A DNA stretch of 64,000 nucleotides, from contig CM067372.1 of the NCBI GenBank assembly GCA_034401795.1, forward strand, positions 14,545,070-14,609,069, written 5' to 3'. The translations under genes and the position numbers were made by a program. A model generated the notes under the pieces. It did no database searches and was not told the origin of the DNA. It was given only the letters and a program-made list of their open reading frames with translations. Source of the DNA: Chaetoderma sp. LZ-2023a. Its lineage: Eukaryota > Mollusca > Caudofoveata > Chaetodermatida > Chaetodermatidae. This document shows, in pieces, positions 38,879-51,529 of this stretch; within the stretch, counting starts at the first letter, position 1, and the number at the start of each line of letters is the position of its first letter.

Positions 38879-39859
38879 ACCGTGTTAGCTATGCCTTACC
38901 CATTTCAATCTGCTCTCTGCGGACATTGTACGCAATGTTATCGATGCCTCACCAATTTTAAGCCACTCTCCGCCCGACATTGTATGCCATGTTAACTATG
39001 CCTTTTACATTTCAAGCCACTCTCCACAAACAGTGTACGCCATGTTAGATATGCCGCACCCAATTCAAGCTACTCTCCGCCGAAATTGTACGCCATGTTA
39101 ACTATCCCTCACCTATTTCACGCCGCTCTCCATGGACATTGTATGCCATGTTAATTATGCCTCGCCCACTTCAAGCGACTCTCCACTGACATTGCACGTC
39201 ATGGTAGCTATAGCTCGCACATTTCAAGCCACTCTCCACTGACATTGTATGCCATGTTAACCATACCTCGCCCGCTTCAAGCCACTCTCCGAGGACAGTG
39301 TACGCCATGTTAACTATCCCTCACCTAATTCAAGCCGCTCTCCATGGACATTGTATGCAATGTTAATTATGCCTCACCAATTACAAGCCACTCTCCACAG
39401 ACATTGTATGCCCAGTTAGCTATGCCTCGCCCATTTCAAGCCACTCTCCACCGACATTGTACGCCATGTTAGCTATGCCCGACCCATTTTAAGCCACTCT
39501 CCGCAGACATTGTATGTCATGTTAGCTATACCTCGCCCATTTCAAGCCACTCTCCGCGGACATTGTACGCCATGTTAACTATCCCTCACCTATTTCAAGA
39601 CGCTCTCCATGGACATTGTATGCAATGTTAATTATGCCTCACCAATTACAAGCCACTCTCCGCAGACATTGTACGCCATGTTAGCTATGCCGCACCCATT
39701 TCAAGCCACTCTTCACTGACATTGTACGCCATGTTAGCTATGCCTCTCCCATTTCAAGCCACGCTCCACGGGCATTGTTCGCCATGTCAGCTTTCCCTCG
39801 CCCATTATAAGCCACTCTTCGCTGACATTGTATGCCATATTAGTTATGTCTCGCCCATT

Positions 39860-41980
39860 TCAAGCCACTCTCCACTGATATTGCACGCCATGTTAGCTAT
39901 ACCTCTCCCATTTCAAGCCACTTCCCGCGGGCATTGTATGCCATTTTAACTATACCTCGCCCATTACAAGCCACAATTCGTTGATATTGTACGCCATGTT
40001 AGCTATACCCTGCCAATCTCAAGCCACTCTCCACTGACATTGTACACAATTTTAGCAACCCCCTCGCCCATTTCAACCTACTCTCCACAGACATCATATG
40101 CCATGTTAGCTATGCCGCACCCATTTTAAGCCACTCTCCGCTGACATTGATCGCCATGTTAACTATGTATTACCCATTTTAAGCTGCTCTCTGCCGACAT
40201 TGTACGCCATGTTAGCTATCTCTCACCCATTTCAAGCCACTCTAAAAGGATATTGTACACCATATTAGCTATGCCTATCCCATTTCAAGCCACTCTCCGC
40301 CAACATTGTATGGCAGGTTAGCTATACCTCACCCATTTCAAGTCGCTCTCCGCGGACATTGTATGCCATGTTAACTATCCCTCACCCATTGCAAGCCACT
40401 CTCCATGGGTATTGTACACCATATTAGCTATACCTCACCCATTTCAATCTACTCTCTGCGGAGATTGTACGCAATGTTATCGATGCCTCACCAATTTTAA
40501 GCCACGCTCCGCCGACATTGTACGCCATGTTAACTATACCTTTTACATTTCAAGCCACTCTCCACAGACAGTGTATGCCATGTTAGCTATGCCTCACCCA
40601 ATTCACGCCGCTCTCCATGGACATTGTATGCCATGTTAATTATGCCTCGCCCACTTCAAGCCACTCTCCACTGACATTGCACGTCATGGTAGCTATAGCT
40701 CGCCCATTTTAAGCCATTCTCCACTGACATTGTATGCCATGTTAACCATACCTCGCCCACTTCAAGCCACTCTCCGCGGACATTGTACGCCATGTTAACT
40801 ATCCCTCACCTATTTCAAGCCGCTCTCCATGGAAATTGTATGCCCAGTTAGCTATACCTCGCCCATTTCATGCCACTCTCCACTGACATTGTACGCCATG
40901 TTGGCTATGCCTCTCCCATTTCAAGCCACTCTCCACTGATATTGCACGCCATGTTAGCTATACCTCTCCCATTTCAAGCCACTTCCCGCGGGCATTGTAT
41001 GCCATTTTAACTATACCTCGCCCATTACAAGCCACAATTCGTTGATATTGTACGCCATGTTAGCTATACCCTGCCAATCTCAAGCCACTCTCCACTGACA
41101 TTGTACACAATTTTAGCCACCCCCTCGCCCATTTCAACCTACTCTCCACAGACATCGTATGCCATGTTAGCTATGCCGCACCCATTTTAAGCCACTCTCC
41201 GCTGACATTGATCGCCATGTTAACTATGTATTACCCATTTTAAGCTGCTCTCTGCCGACATTGTACGCCATGTTAGCTATCTCTCACCCATTTCAAGCCA
41301 CTCTAAAAGGATATTGTACACCATATTAGCTATGCCTATCCCATTTCAAGCCACTCTCCGCCAACATTGTATGGCAGGTTAGCTATACCTCACCCATTTC
41401 AAGTCGCTCTCCGCGGACATTGTACGCCATGTTAACTATCCCTCACCCATTGCAAGCCACTCTCCATGGGTATTGTACACCATATTAGCTATACCTCACC
41501 CATTTCAATCTACTCTCTGCGGAGATTGTACGCAATGTTATCGATGCCTCACCAATTTTAAGCCACGCTCCGCCGACATTGTACGCCATGTTAACTATAC
41601 CTTTTACATTTCAAGCCACTCTCCACAGACAGTGTATGCCATGTTAGCTATGCCTCACCCAATTCACGCCGCTCTCCATGGACATTGTATGCCATGTTAA
41701 TTATGCCTCGCCCACTTCAAGCCACTCTCCACTGACATTGCACGTCATGGTAGCTATAGCTCGCCCATTTTAAGCCATTCTCCACTGACATTGTATGCCA
41801 TGTTAACCATACCTCGCCCACTTCAAGCCACTCTCCGCGGACATTGTACGCCATGTTAACTATCCCTCACCTATTTCAAGCCGCTCTCCATGGACATTGT
41901 ATGCCCAGTTAGCTATACCTCGCCCATTTCATGCCACTCTCCACTGACATTGTACGCCATGTTGGCTATGCCTCTCCCAT
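39860..41980. repeat. 1061-bp tandem duplication within the 53-bp satellite
   Basis: About 39860-40920 and 40921-41980 match at an offset of 1061 bp (20 monomers plus 1 bp). Shared rare markers include ACTTCCCGCGGGCATTG, CACTCTAAAAGGATATTG and TGCCCAGTTAGC. Confidence 0.85.
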
Positions 41981-44900
41981 TTTAAGCCACTCTCCACGGG
42001 AATTGTACGCTATGTTAGCTATACCTCGCCCATTATAAGCCACTCTCCACTGACATTGTATGCCATGTTAGTTATGTCTCACCCATTTCAAGCCACTCTC
42101 CACTCATATTGCACGCCATGTTAGCTATACCTCTCCCATTTCAAGCCACTTTCCGCTGACATTGTATGCCATGTTAGCTATACCTCGCCCATTTCAAGCC
42201 ACTCTCCACTGATATTGTACGCCATGTTGGCTATGCCTCTCCCATTTTAAGCCACTCTCCACCGACATTGTACGCCATGTTAGCTATGCCCCACCCATTT
42301 TTAGCCACTCTCCGCAGACATTGTATGCCATGTTAGCTATACCTCGCCCATTTCAAGCCACTCTCCACTGATATTGTACGCCATGTTGGCTATGCCTCTC
42401 CCATTTTAAGCCACTCTCCACGGCATTGTACGCCATGTTAGCTATACCTCGCCCATTTAAAAAAAAGCCACTCTCCACTGACATTGTATGCCATGTTAGT
42501 TATGTCTCACCCATTTCAAGCCACTCTCCACTGATATTGCACGCCATGTTAGCTATACCTCGCCCATTTCAAGTCACACTCCGTTGACATTGTACGCCAT
42601 GATAGCTATACCGTGCCCATTTCAAGCCACTCTCCGCGGACATTGTACGCTATGGTAGCCATACCCCTCTCATCTCAAGCCGCTCTCCCCTGACATTGTA
42701 CACAATTTTATGCCTTGCCCATTTCAAGCCGCTCACTATGGACATTGTATGCCATGTTATCTATGCCTCACCCATTTTAAGCCACTCTCTGCGGACATTG
42801 TGCGCCATGTTAGTTATGCCTCGCCCATTTCAAGCCACTCTGCGCCGACATTGTACACCATGTTAGCTATTCCCCACACATGTCAAGCCACTCTACGCCG
42901 ACATTGTACGCCATGTTAGCTATACCTCAGCCATTTCAAGCCACTCTCCACTGACATTGTACGCCATGTTAGCCATGCCTTGCCCATTTCATTCGACTCT
43001 CCGTGGACATTGTACTCCATGTTAACTATGCCTCGCCTATTTCAAGCACTCTGCGGACATTGTACGCCATGTTAGCTATGCCTCACCAATTACAAGCCAC
43101 TCTCCACAGATATTGTATTCCCAATTATCTATGCCTCGCCCATTTTAAGCCACTCTCCGCTGACATTGTATGCCATGTTAGTTATGTCTCGCCCATTTCA
43201 AACCACTCTCCACTGATATTGTACGCCATGTTAGCTATACCTCGCCCATTTCAAGCCACTTTCCGCTGGCATTGTATGCCATGTTAGCTATACCTCGCAC
43301 ATTACAAGCCACACTCCGTTGACATTGTACGCCATGTTAGCTATACTGTGCCCATTTCAAGCCACTCTCCGCGGACATTGTATGCTATGTTAGCCATACC
43401 TCGCCCATTTCAAGCCGCTCTCCACTGACATTGTACACATTGTTAGCCACCCCCTCGCCCATTTCAACCTACTCGCCAAAGACATCGTATGCCATGTTAG
43501 CTATGCCGCACCCATTTAAAGCCACTCTCCGCTGACATTGATCGCCATGTTAACTATGCATTGCCAATTTCAAGCTGCTCTCTGCCGACATTGTACGCCA
43601 TGTTAGCTATCTCTCACCCATTTCAAGGCACTCTTCATTGATTATTGTACACCATATTAGCTATGCCTCGCCTATTTCAAGCCACTCTCAGCGGACATTG
43701 TACGCCATATTAACTAGCCCTCACCCATTTCAAGCCACTCTCCATGGATATTGTACGCCATATTAGCTATGCCTCGCCCATTTCAAGCGCCTCTCCACTG
43801 ACATTGTATGCCATGTTAGCTATACCTCGCCCATTTCAAGTCACCTTCCGCTGGCATTGTACGCCATGTTAGTTATACATCGCCCATTACAAGCCACTCT
43901 ACGTTGACAATGTATGCCATGTTAGCTATACCGTGCACATTTCAAGCCACTCGCCGCGGACATTGTACACTATGTTAGCTATACCTCGCCCACTTCAACC
44001 CACACTCCACAGACATCGTACGCCATGTTAGCTATGCTGCACCCATTTTAAGCCACTCTCCGTGGGCATTGTACACCATGTTGGCTATGCCTCACCCATT
44101 TCAGTCTACCTTCTGCGGACATTGTACGCAATGTTAGCTATGCCTCACCAATTGTAAGCCACTCCCCGCTGACAAAGTACGCCATGTTAACTATGCCTTT
44201 TCGATTTCAAGCTACTCTCCACAGACAGTGTATGCCATGTAAACTATACCTTGCCCATTTCAATCCGCTCTCTGCCGACATTGTACGCTATGTTAACTAT
44301 GCCCTTTCCATTTTAAGCCACTCTCCACAGACAGTGTACACCAAGTTAGCTATGCCTCGCCGATTTCAAGCCAGTCACCACGAACATTGTATGCCATGTT
44401 ATCTATGCATCACCCATTTCAAGCCACCCTCCACAGACATTGTATGCCATGTTAACTATGCCTCGCCCTTTTCAAGCTGCTCTTCATGGACATTGTATGC
44501 CATGTTAACTATGCCACGCCCATTACAAGCCGCTCTCCATGGACATTGTACACCATGTTAGCTATGCCTCGCTCATTTCAAGCCGCTCTCCATTAACATT
44601 GCATGCCATGATAGCTATACCTCACTGATTTCAAGCCACCCTGTTGACATTGTACGCCATGTTATCTATGCCTCACCCATTTTAAGTCACTCTTCGCGTA
44701 CATTGTACGCCATGTTAGCTATGCCTCGCCCATTTCAAGCCGCTTTCCGACAACATTGTATGCCATGTTAGTTATGCTTCGCCCATTTCAAGCTGCTCTC
44801 CGCCGACATTGTACGCCATGTTAGCTATCTCTCACCCATATCAAGCCATTCTCTGCGGGTATTGCAAACCATGTTAGCTATGCCTCGCCAATTTCAAGCC

Positions 44901-46866
44901 ACCTCCGCCAATATTGTATACCATGTTAGCTATGCCTCGCCCATTTCACACCACTCCGCGGACATTGTACGCCATGTTAAGCTATACCTCGCCCATTTCA
45001 ATCCACTCTCCACCGATATTGTACGCCATGTTAACCATGCCGTGTCCATTTCAAGCCACTCTCCACAGACAGTGTACACCATGTCAGCTATGTCTCGCCA
45101 ATTTCAAGCCACTCTCCATGGGCATTGTACGCCATCTTATCTATGCCTCGCTCATTTCAAGCTGGTCTCCACGGTCATTGTACGCCATATTAGCTATGAC
45201 TCACCCATTTCAAGCCACCTTTCTCAGACAGTGTACGCCATGTTAGCTATACCTCGCCCATTTCAAGCCACGCTCCACAGACATCGTACGCCATGTTATC
45301 AATGCCGCACCCATTTTAAGCCACTCTCCGCCGACATTGAACGCCATGTTAACTATGCTTAGCCCATTTCAAACTGCTTTCCGCCACCATTGTATGTCAT
45401 GTTAGTTATGCCTCGCCCATTTCAATCCACTCTCCGCGGCCATTGTACGCAATGTTAGCTATGCCTCGCCCATTTCATGCCACTCTCCGCCGTCATTGTA
45501 TGCCATGTTAACTATGCCTAACCCATTTCAAGCCACTCTCCATGGGCATTGTACGCATGTTAGCTATGCATCACCCATTTCAAGCCACTCTTCACGGGCA
45601 TTGTACGCCATGTTAGCTATGCCTCGCTCATTTCTAGCTGGTCTCCACGAACATTGTACGCCATGTTAGCTATGACTCACCCATATCAAGCCACCCTCCT
45701 CAGACTGTACGCCATGTTAGCTATGCTTCGCCTATTTCAAGCCACTCTTCACTGACATTGTACGCCGTGTTAGCCATGCCTCACCCATTTTACCCATTTT
45801 AAGCCACTCTCCGCAGACATTGTATGCCATGTTAGCCATACCTCGGTGATTTCAAATCACTTTTCGCTGGCATTGTACGCCATGTTAGCTATACCACGCC
45901 CATTTCAAGCCACTCTCCGTTGACATTGTACGCCATGTTAGCTATACCGTGCCCATTTCAAGCCACTTTCCGCGGACATTGTACGCCATGTTAGCCATAC
46001 CTCGCCCATTTCAAGCCACGCACCACAGACATCGTACACCATGTTAGCTATGCCGCATCCCTTTTAGGCCACTCTCTGCTGACATTGAACGCCATGTTAA
46101 CTATGCTTTACACATTTCAAGCGGCTTTCGGCCACCATTGTATGCCATGTTAGCTATACCTCGCCCATTTCAAGCCACTCTCCGCCGACATTGTATGCCA
46201 TGTTAACTATGCCTAACCCATTTCAAGCCACCCTCCACGGGAATTGTACACATGTTAGCTATGCATCACCCAATTTCATGCCACTCTTCACGGGCATTGT
46301 ACGGCATTTTAACTATGCCTTGCCCATTTCAATCTACTCTCTGCGGACAGTGTACACCATGTTAGCAATGCCTCACCCATTTCAAGCTGCTCTCCGCCGA
46401 TATTGATGCAATGTTAGGTATGCCTCACACATTTCAAGCCACTCTCCGTGGGCATTGTACGCCATGTTAGCTATGCCTCTCCCATTTCAAGCCACTCTCC
46501 ACAGACAGTGTCTGCCATGTTAGCTATGCCTCGCCCATTTCAAGCTGCTCTCCGCCGATATTGATGCAATGTTAGGTATGCCTCACCCATTTCAAGCCAC
46601 TCTCCATGGGCATTGTATGCCATGTTATCTATGCCTAGACCATTTCAAGCCAGTCTCCGCGGACATTGTACACCATGTTAGCTATCCCTCACACATTTCA
46701 AGCCACTCTCCACAGACAGTTTACGCCATGTTAGATATGCCTCGCCCATTTCAAGCCGCTCTCCGCAGACATTGTGCCATGTTAACTATGCCTCGCCCAT
46801 TTCAAGCCACTCTCTCATAATATATCTTCGTAAACAGACACCATATCTTCCAATCTTGTTTTTTAA

Positions 46867-46888
46867 CCACACACACGCACAAGCGCGC

Positions 46889-46968
<80 letters not shown>

Positions 46969-46977
46969 GCGCACGCA
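46867..46977 (+). repeat. (CA)n microsatellite in the leader of the Penelope-like element
   Basis: About 110 bp of CA repeats with CG interruptions at both ends, stopping about 10 bp before the ORF1 ATG. Confidence 0.95.
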
Positions 46978-46987
46978 CCTGTCCACT

Positions 46988-48390
46988 ATGAATCCAGAGG
47001 ATAACAGGCCACAGACCAGGAGCCAGACAGAGTTACACCCACAGTCCACACCCACACCAATACAAACCACACAATCAGTCAACCCTACAGAAGAACACAC
47101 AACTACAACGCACAACCCAACAGCAACCACCCCGCCGTCACCACCACCACCACAACAATCGGCCACCTCTGCAGCCACTACTAACACCACCACATTAACA
47201 ACAAAAGCACACACGGATGCAGAAACACAGACACGCCTACCACCAATCTTCAGCAAAGCCGATTTAGAGCACCCTGTCAACCAACAGCACGAAAACACAT
47301 TTCAGCAACTATACAAATCCCTATACAAAACAGAACAACTGCAGCACCACATACAGAACATAGAACATGCCATCAAGAACAACACACATATCGTTAAGCC
47401 AGACATAGCACTAGCCATCGTAGACCCCAACACAGAAACCACTGCAGAGATCGACTCGATCTTAAAAGCCACGGCTAACAGCATCCAACACGCAATCCTA
47501 GAACATTACTACAAAAAACTACACTACCACAAACAGCAAGCACACATAATTGAAGGGAATCTGTTAGACTCACACACATACGAAGCGACAGAGCTGTTGC
47601 TAAGGCACACAGGATAGCTGCTAAGTTCGCCACAACCAGCATAAAGACACACAAAACAAACACAAACAGGACACACAATGACACACACAAACAAAGCACA
47701 CAAAACCCAGTCATGCGAAAGGCAAACATCCCGCCTTTGATGGATCTACAACATCAAATAAACCACAAGCAGAAGCAAGCACGCCCAGCACAACACGTAC
47801 CAACAGAGAGACGCCACAGACCACCGCTGTTGCCAACACCTCAACCAGCACAAAGACAACACACAAAGCAAAACCCACATACATACACAAGACCACAAAC
47901 ACCACAGAACATCCAAACCACAACTCAATGGTTTAGACCTACACAGCTCAAACAGCAACCACAGATCAACACAGAGAGACAACCGAGGAGTAACCCACTT
48001 CCACAGCCAAAAAACGGGGGAGCACCACACATACAGAACACACCACATTCACCACAAACCACCTTCAAACCAGGGCAAGTTGGACCAAAACAAACATCAC
48101 AAACCAACCGCCACTACACAAACAACCGACACTTTATAATACCCTACTCAAGACAACCACCTCCCATCCACCACGCACATCCATCACCACCAAGAGAGCA
48201 GATGTACCTACCCAGAACACAACCTATCACACACTCAACACACCAACCCAGAACCCAACCCATCCAAACAACATCACAGACAAGTACAAGCACACAACAA
48301 ACCAAATCATATGCCGAAGCCATAAAACAATCCAAAAACGAAAATGTGAAAAAACTACTCTTAGAAATAATCGGCCAATTAGACGTTTAA
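46988..48390 (+). pseudogene. ORF1 of the Penelope-like element, one frameshift
   Basis: The reading frame opens at ATG 46988 (MNPEDNRPQTRSQTE) and runs to a stop at 47617. A -1 frame is open from about 47555 to 48390, so a single-base indel around 47590 (near GAGCTGTTGCTAAGG) joins them into one protein of about 465 residues. The first 90 residues are low-complexity, rich in T, P, Q and N. A more ordered segment follows (roughly residues 80-200, with SKADLEHPVN and LYKTEQLQHHIQNIEHAIKNN, helix-like). The C-terminal 200 residues are again rich in Q, P, T and H, ending in a short ordered tail (KSYAEAIKQ, KKLLLEIIGQLDV). I recognise no catalytic motif; a nucleic-acid-binding or structural role is inference from position and composition. 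Its stop overlaps the open RT frame, which lies at -1. Confidence 0.6.
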
Positions 48391-50713
48391 CATCAGGTAC
48401 ACAACTACAAAAACGCAGAAAACAACGCATCATCAACAAACAAAAAACAACACCAGATATTGTCGTTAACCTGTCCAACCACAAACTTACCAAAACAGAA
48501 AATTCCATTCTAAACAAAGGCCTTTCATTTGTACCCACACCACACCACATATCACCAGACACACAAATACATTGCATAGATCAATTCATCAGGAAGTTAG
48601 AATGCAAATACTACTTTTACAGCAACAACCTTGAAAAACCCACAGCACCATCCAAATTCAAACTACCCTCAGAATGGAGACCAAGCACAACACCCAATGC
48701 CATCAACAAACTCCGGTCATCACTCACCAAGCTTATCACCAAACCACCTGACAAGTCACCATGATCCAACATCACACACCATGAGAAAACAGCCCTCAAA
48801 ACATTAGCTAATAACACAAACATAGCCATCAGACCAGCAGACAAAGGCTCCGCAATAGTCATTCTCAACAAAACAGACTACATTGCAGAAGTACACAGAC
48901 AACTTACAGATGTCGCATACTACACCAAACTCAGTGAAAATCCCACTTTAGAATATAAAGACACCATAGATGCATACATTAACGAACTTCTAATCACCGG
49001 AGCCATCACAGGACAGACACACAGATATCTCACCGAATTCAAAGTCAGAACTCCACGCATCTACATTAACCCTAAGATACACAAAGGCAAAATACCACCA
49101 CCCGGACGCCCGATTGTATCCAACTGCGATGGCCCCACGTCACGCATTAATGAATTCACAGACCACCTACTAAAAGACACGGAAAATGATATCCCAAATC
49201 TACTACGAGACACCACTGCATTCATCCAACATATAGAAAACACTACAGTGGATGCTGGCTCAATCCTATGCACAATGGATGTCAGATCACTATACACAAA
49301 CATCCCACACGAAGAAGGCATACAGATTGTCACAGAACATTACAGACATACACTTGAAAAAACAAAGACAAACAACAATAACCACACACCTGCACACATC
49401 TACCCAGACGAATTGGCCCAAATAATGAGATACATTCTTACAAAAAACAGCTTCCAATTCAATGAAGACTACTACATACAAACACATGGAACAGCCATGG
49501 GAGCCAAGTTTGCTGTCAAATATGCTAACATTTACGTGTACACCATAGTAAGCAGAATGTTATCAACATGGATGGGCAGCACTCCATCTCACTTAGTTAG
49601 ATACATAGATGACATATTTTTCATTTGGAACACCAGTGAGAACGAACTACTTGAATTTCACGCACACACGAATAAAGAGCATCCCACAATAAAATTTGAC
49701 TTGGAATATTCAACAGAAAAAATCCCATTTTTGGACACAATAGTATACAAAGAAGATAACAAGCTTAAATTGGACCTATACAGAAAACCTACAGACAAAC
49801 AACAGTATCTTCACAAACAATCAAGCCACCCTAAAACACAAAACATTCCATAATCTACAGCCAAGCATTAAGATACAAACGCATCATCACAGATCCCACT
49901 AGATTAAAACAACGCACACAGGAACTCACAGATGCATTCATCCACAGGGGATACAAAGAGACAGAAATAAAAGCCATCATAGAAAAGACCGAGAACACAC
50001 AGAGAAAAGACATTCTTTACAAACAACGCACACAAAAACAGCCTAGGCCAGCTTGCATACTACAATACCACCCATCATTAGAACACATAGGCAAATCCAT
50101 TCGGACCTACTGGGAAAAGTACATCTTGTCTTCACCAATCTTTGCACCAATTTTTCCCAACTACCCAGTAGTAGCATTCAAGAAAAATAAAAGCATTAGG
50201 GACCACCTAGTCCACTCTAGCCTAATTAAAATAAAAAATCCAGATGCTAACAATAAGATCGTACCGACACCAGATGACACTCACGACATAGTAGGGACAC
50301 TCCAACAATGCAACAACAGCAATTGCATCACATGCAAACAATACATGAACACTGCTGACAAATTCACTAGTTACGTCACTGGTAAAGACTACAAAATCAA
50401 CACACAAATGAGCTGCAATACCACCAACATTATTTACCTCATAGAATGCAAACAATGCAGCTCTCAATCCATAGGAGAAACAAGTCAAACACTCAGCAAA
50501 CGACTCACACAACATATCCATGCAATCCGACACCAAACAGACACGAGAATCTCATGGCATTTCAACCAACCAAGACATTCTATGAAAGACATCACGATAA
50601 GACCAATTGAAAGAATTTTTACAGATAACAAAAAACTAAGATTAAACAGAGAACACTACTGGATCAAAGAACTCAAAACGATTCACCCGTTCGGAATAAA
50701 CAAAAAAGCATAA
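48390..50713 (+). pseudogene. Penelope-type reverse transcriptase with GIY-YIG endonuclease, two disabling changes
   Basis: Frame 48390-49835 gives the RT: VVNLSNHKLT near the start, RPADKGSAIV (about 48828), KIHKGKIPPPGRPIVS (about 49074), MDVRSLYTNIP (about 49278), GTAMGAKFA (about 49489), YIDDIFFIW (about 49602, catalytic DD) and LDLYRKPTDK (about 49770). An in-frame TGA at 48762-48764 interrupts it early. A missing base in the A4 run at 49833-49836 shifts the rest into another frame, open to 50713. That part contains a linker with a CX4CX2C cluster (CNNSNCITC, about 50309) and a GIY-YIG nuclease domain (IIYLIECKQC, SIGETSQTLSKRLTQH, REHYWI; about 50425-50680), with the conserved arginine and glutamate present. 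Total length about 775 codons, normal for the family. Known role: target cleavage and target-primed reverse transcription of the element's RNA. Confidence 0.85.
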
Positions 50714-51034
50714 CAAACTCACTCACTCACTCACACACCCACCCACCCACCCACCCACCCACCCACCCACCCACCCACCCACCCACTCACTCACTCACTC
50801 ACTCACTCACTCACGCACTCACTCGCTCACTCACTCACTCCCTCACTCACTCACTCACTCCCTCACACACTCACTCACTCACCCACTCACTCACTCACTC
50901 ACTCACTCACTCACTCACTCACTCACTCACTCACTCACTCACTCACTCACTCACTCACTCACTCACTCACTCACTCACTCACTCACTCACCCACCCACCC
51001 ACCCACTCACTCACTCACTCACTCACTCACTCAC
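50714..51034 (+). repeat. (ACTC)n/(ACCC)n tetranucleotide tract after the Penelope ORF
   Basis: About 320 bp of ACTC units with two blocks of ACCC (50737-50783 and 50991-51004), beginning only a few bases after the endonuclease stop codon. It could be part of the element's 3' end or have grown from it. Confidence 0.93.
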
Positions 51035-51117
51035 ACATAGGAGGTTTGACGGAAGTTTGCAGACTGGCAGGTATGCATAGGTAACTATGTAAATACCTGG
51101 GTCGGCGTTTTTAAATC

Positions 51118-51490
51118 TCTTCGGACATTGTACACCACGTTAACTATGCCTCGTCCATTTCAAGCCACTCTCCATGGACATTGTACGTCATGTTAGCTAT
51201 ACATCACCCAATACAAGCCACTCTCCGCGGACATTATACGCCATGTTAGCTATGCCTCACACATTTTAAGCCACTCTCCGCTAACATTGTACATGGTGTA
51301 CATTGTCAGCGGAGAGCAGCTTCAACTGTGCGAGGCATAGCTAACATGGCGTATAAAGTCCACGGAGACTGGCTTGAAATGTCTGATGTTAGTTACGCCT
51401 CGCCCATTTCAACCCACTTTCCGCCAACATTGTACGCCATGTTAGATATACATCGCCCATTTCAAGCCGCTCTCCACGGACATTGTACGT
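51118..51490. repeat. Remnant of the 53-bp satellite beyond the insertion, with an inverted segment
   Basis: The satellite resumes at CGGACATTGTACACC, almost exactly where the left part stopped within the monomer. About seven monomers follow. Between about 51293 and 51380 the monomers are reversed (CAGCGGAGAGCAGCTT, GAGGCATAGCTAACATGGCG), then the original orientation returns. Confidence 0.9.
51276..51312. repeat. Hairpin at the satellite inversion junction
   Basis: CTCTCCGCTAACATTGTACA, then a short spacer (TGG), then TGTACATTGTCAGCGGAGAG: 20-bp arms with few mismatches. It marks the left breakpoint of the inverted monomers. Confidence 0.8.
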
Positions 51491-51529
51491 GCATTTTTAT
51501 TAATTTTACACATTGAATCTTGAATTCAC

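Larger units (their letters stand above)
35281..46814. repeat. 11.5 kb satellite array, 53-bp monomer
   Basis: The monomer runs GCCACTCTCCGCTGACATTG, TACGCCATGTTAGCTATGCC, TCGCCCATTTCAA (53 bp), about 217 copies. Divergence between neighbours is moderate, higher than in the 36-bp satellite. Since 53 is not a multiple of three, ORFs stay short (at most 166 codons), which is a useful contrast with the 36-bp and 24-bp arrays. The array stops at 46814 within GCCACTCTC and resumes at 51118 after the Penelope-like element. Confidence 0.95.
46815..51117 (+). mobile_element. Penelope-like retroelement inserted in the 53-bp satellite
   Basis: The 4.3 kb insert interrupts the satellite. Order on the plus strand: leader, (CA)n tract, ORF1 (46988-48390), reverse transcriptase and GIY-YIG endonuclease ORF (about 48390-50713), (ACTC)n tract, then about 85 bp of non-repetitive DNA before satellite resumes. 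RT blocks DKGSAIV, MDVRSLYTNIP, GTAMGAKFA and YIDD, plus the C-terminal GIY-YIG domain, define an endonuclease-positive Penelope-like element. The copy carries one nonsense codon and two frameshifts but is otherwise continuous, so it looks fairly young. No LTR or long direct terminal repeat is evident. A short CTCTC at the left edge and ATCTCT at the right edge could be a small target duplication, which is uncertain. Confidence 0.85.

Noticed and set aside
48330..48400. Programmed -1 frameshift linking Penelope ORF1 and RT
   Set aside because: The A-rich stretch (GTGAAAAAACTA) does not place a canonical X XXY YYZ heptamer in the zero frame.
46786..48577. Minus-strand ORFs opposite the Penelope ORF1 (up to 170 codons, V/C-rich)
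   Set aside because: They are antisense shadows of an AC-rich coding strand; their composition is that of a (GT)n translation.
48570..48610. Hammerhead ribozyme core (CTGATGA on the minus strand), known from some Penelope-like elements
   Set aside because: It lies inside RT coding sequence and no paired GAAA segment with the needed stems follows.
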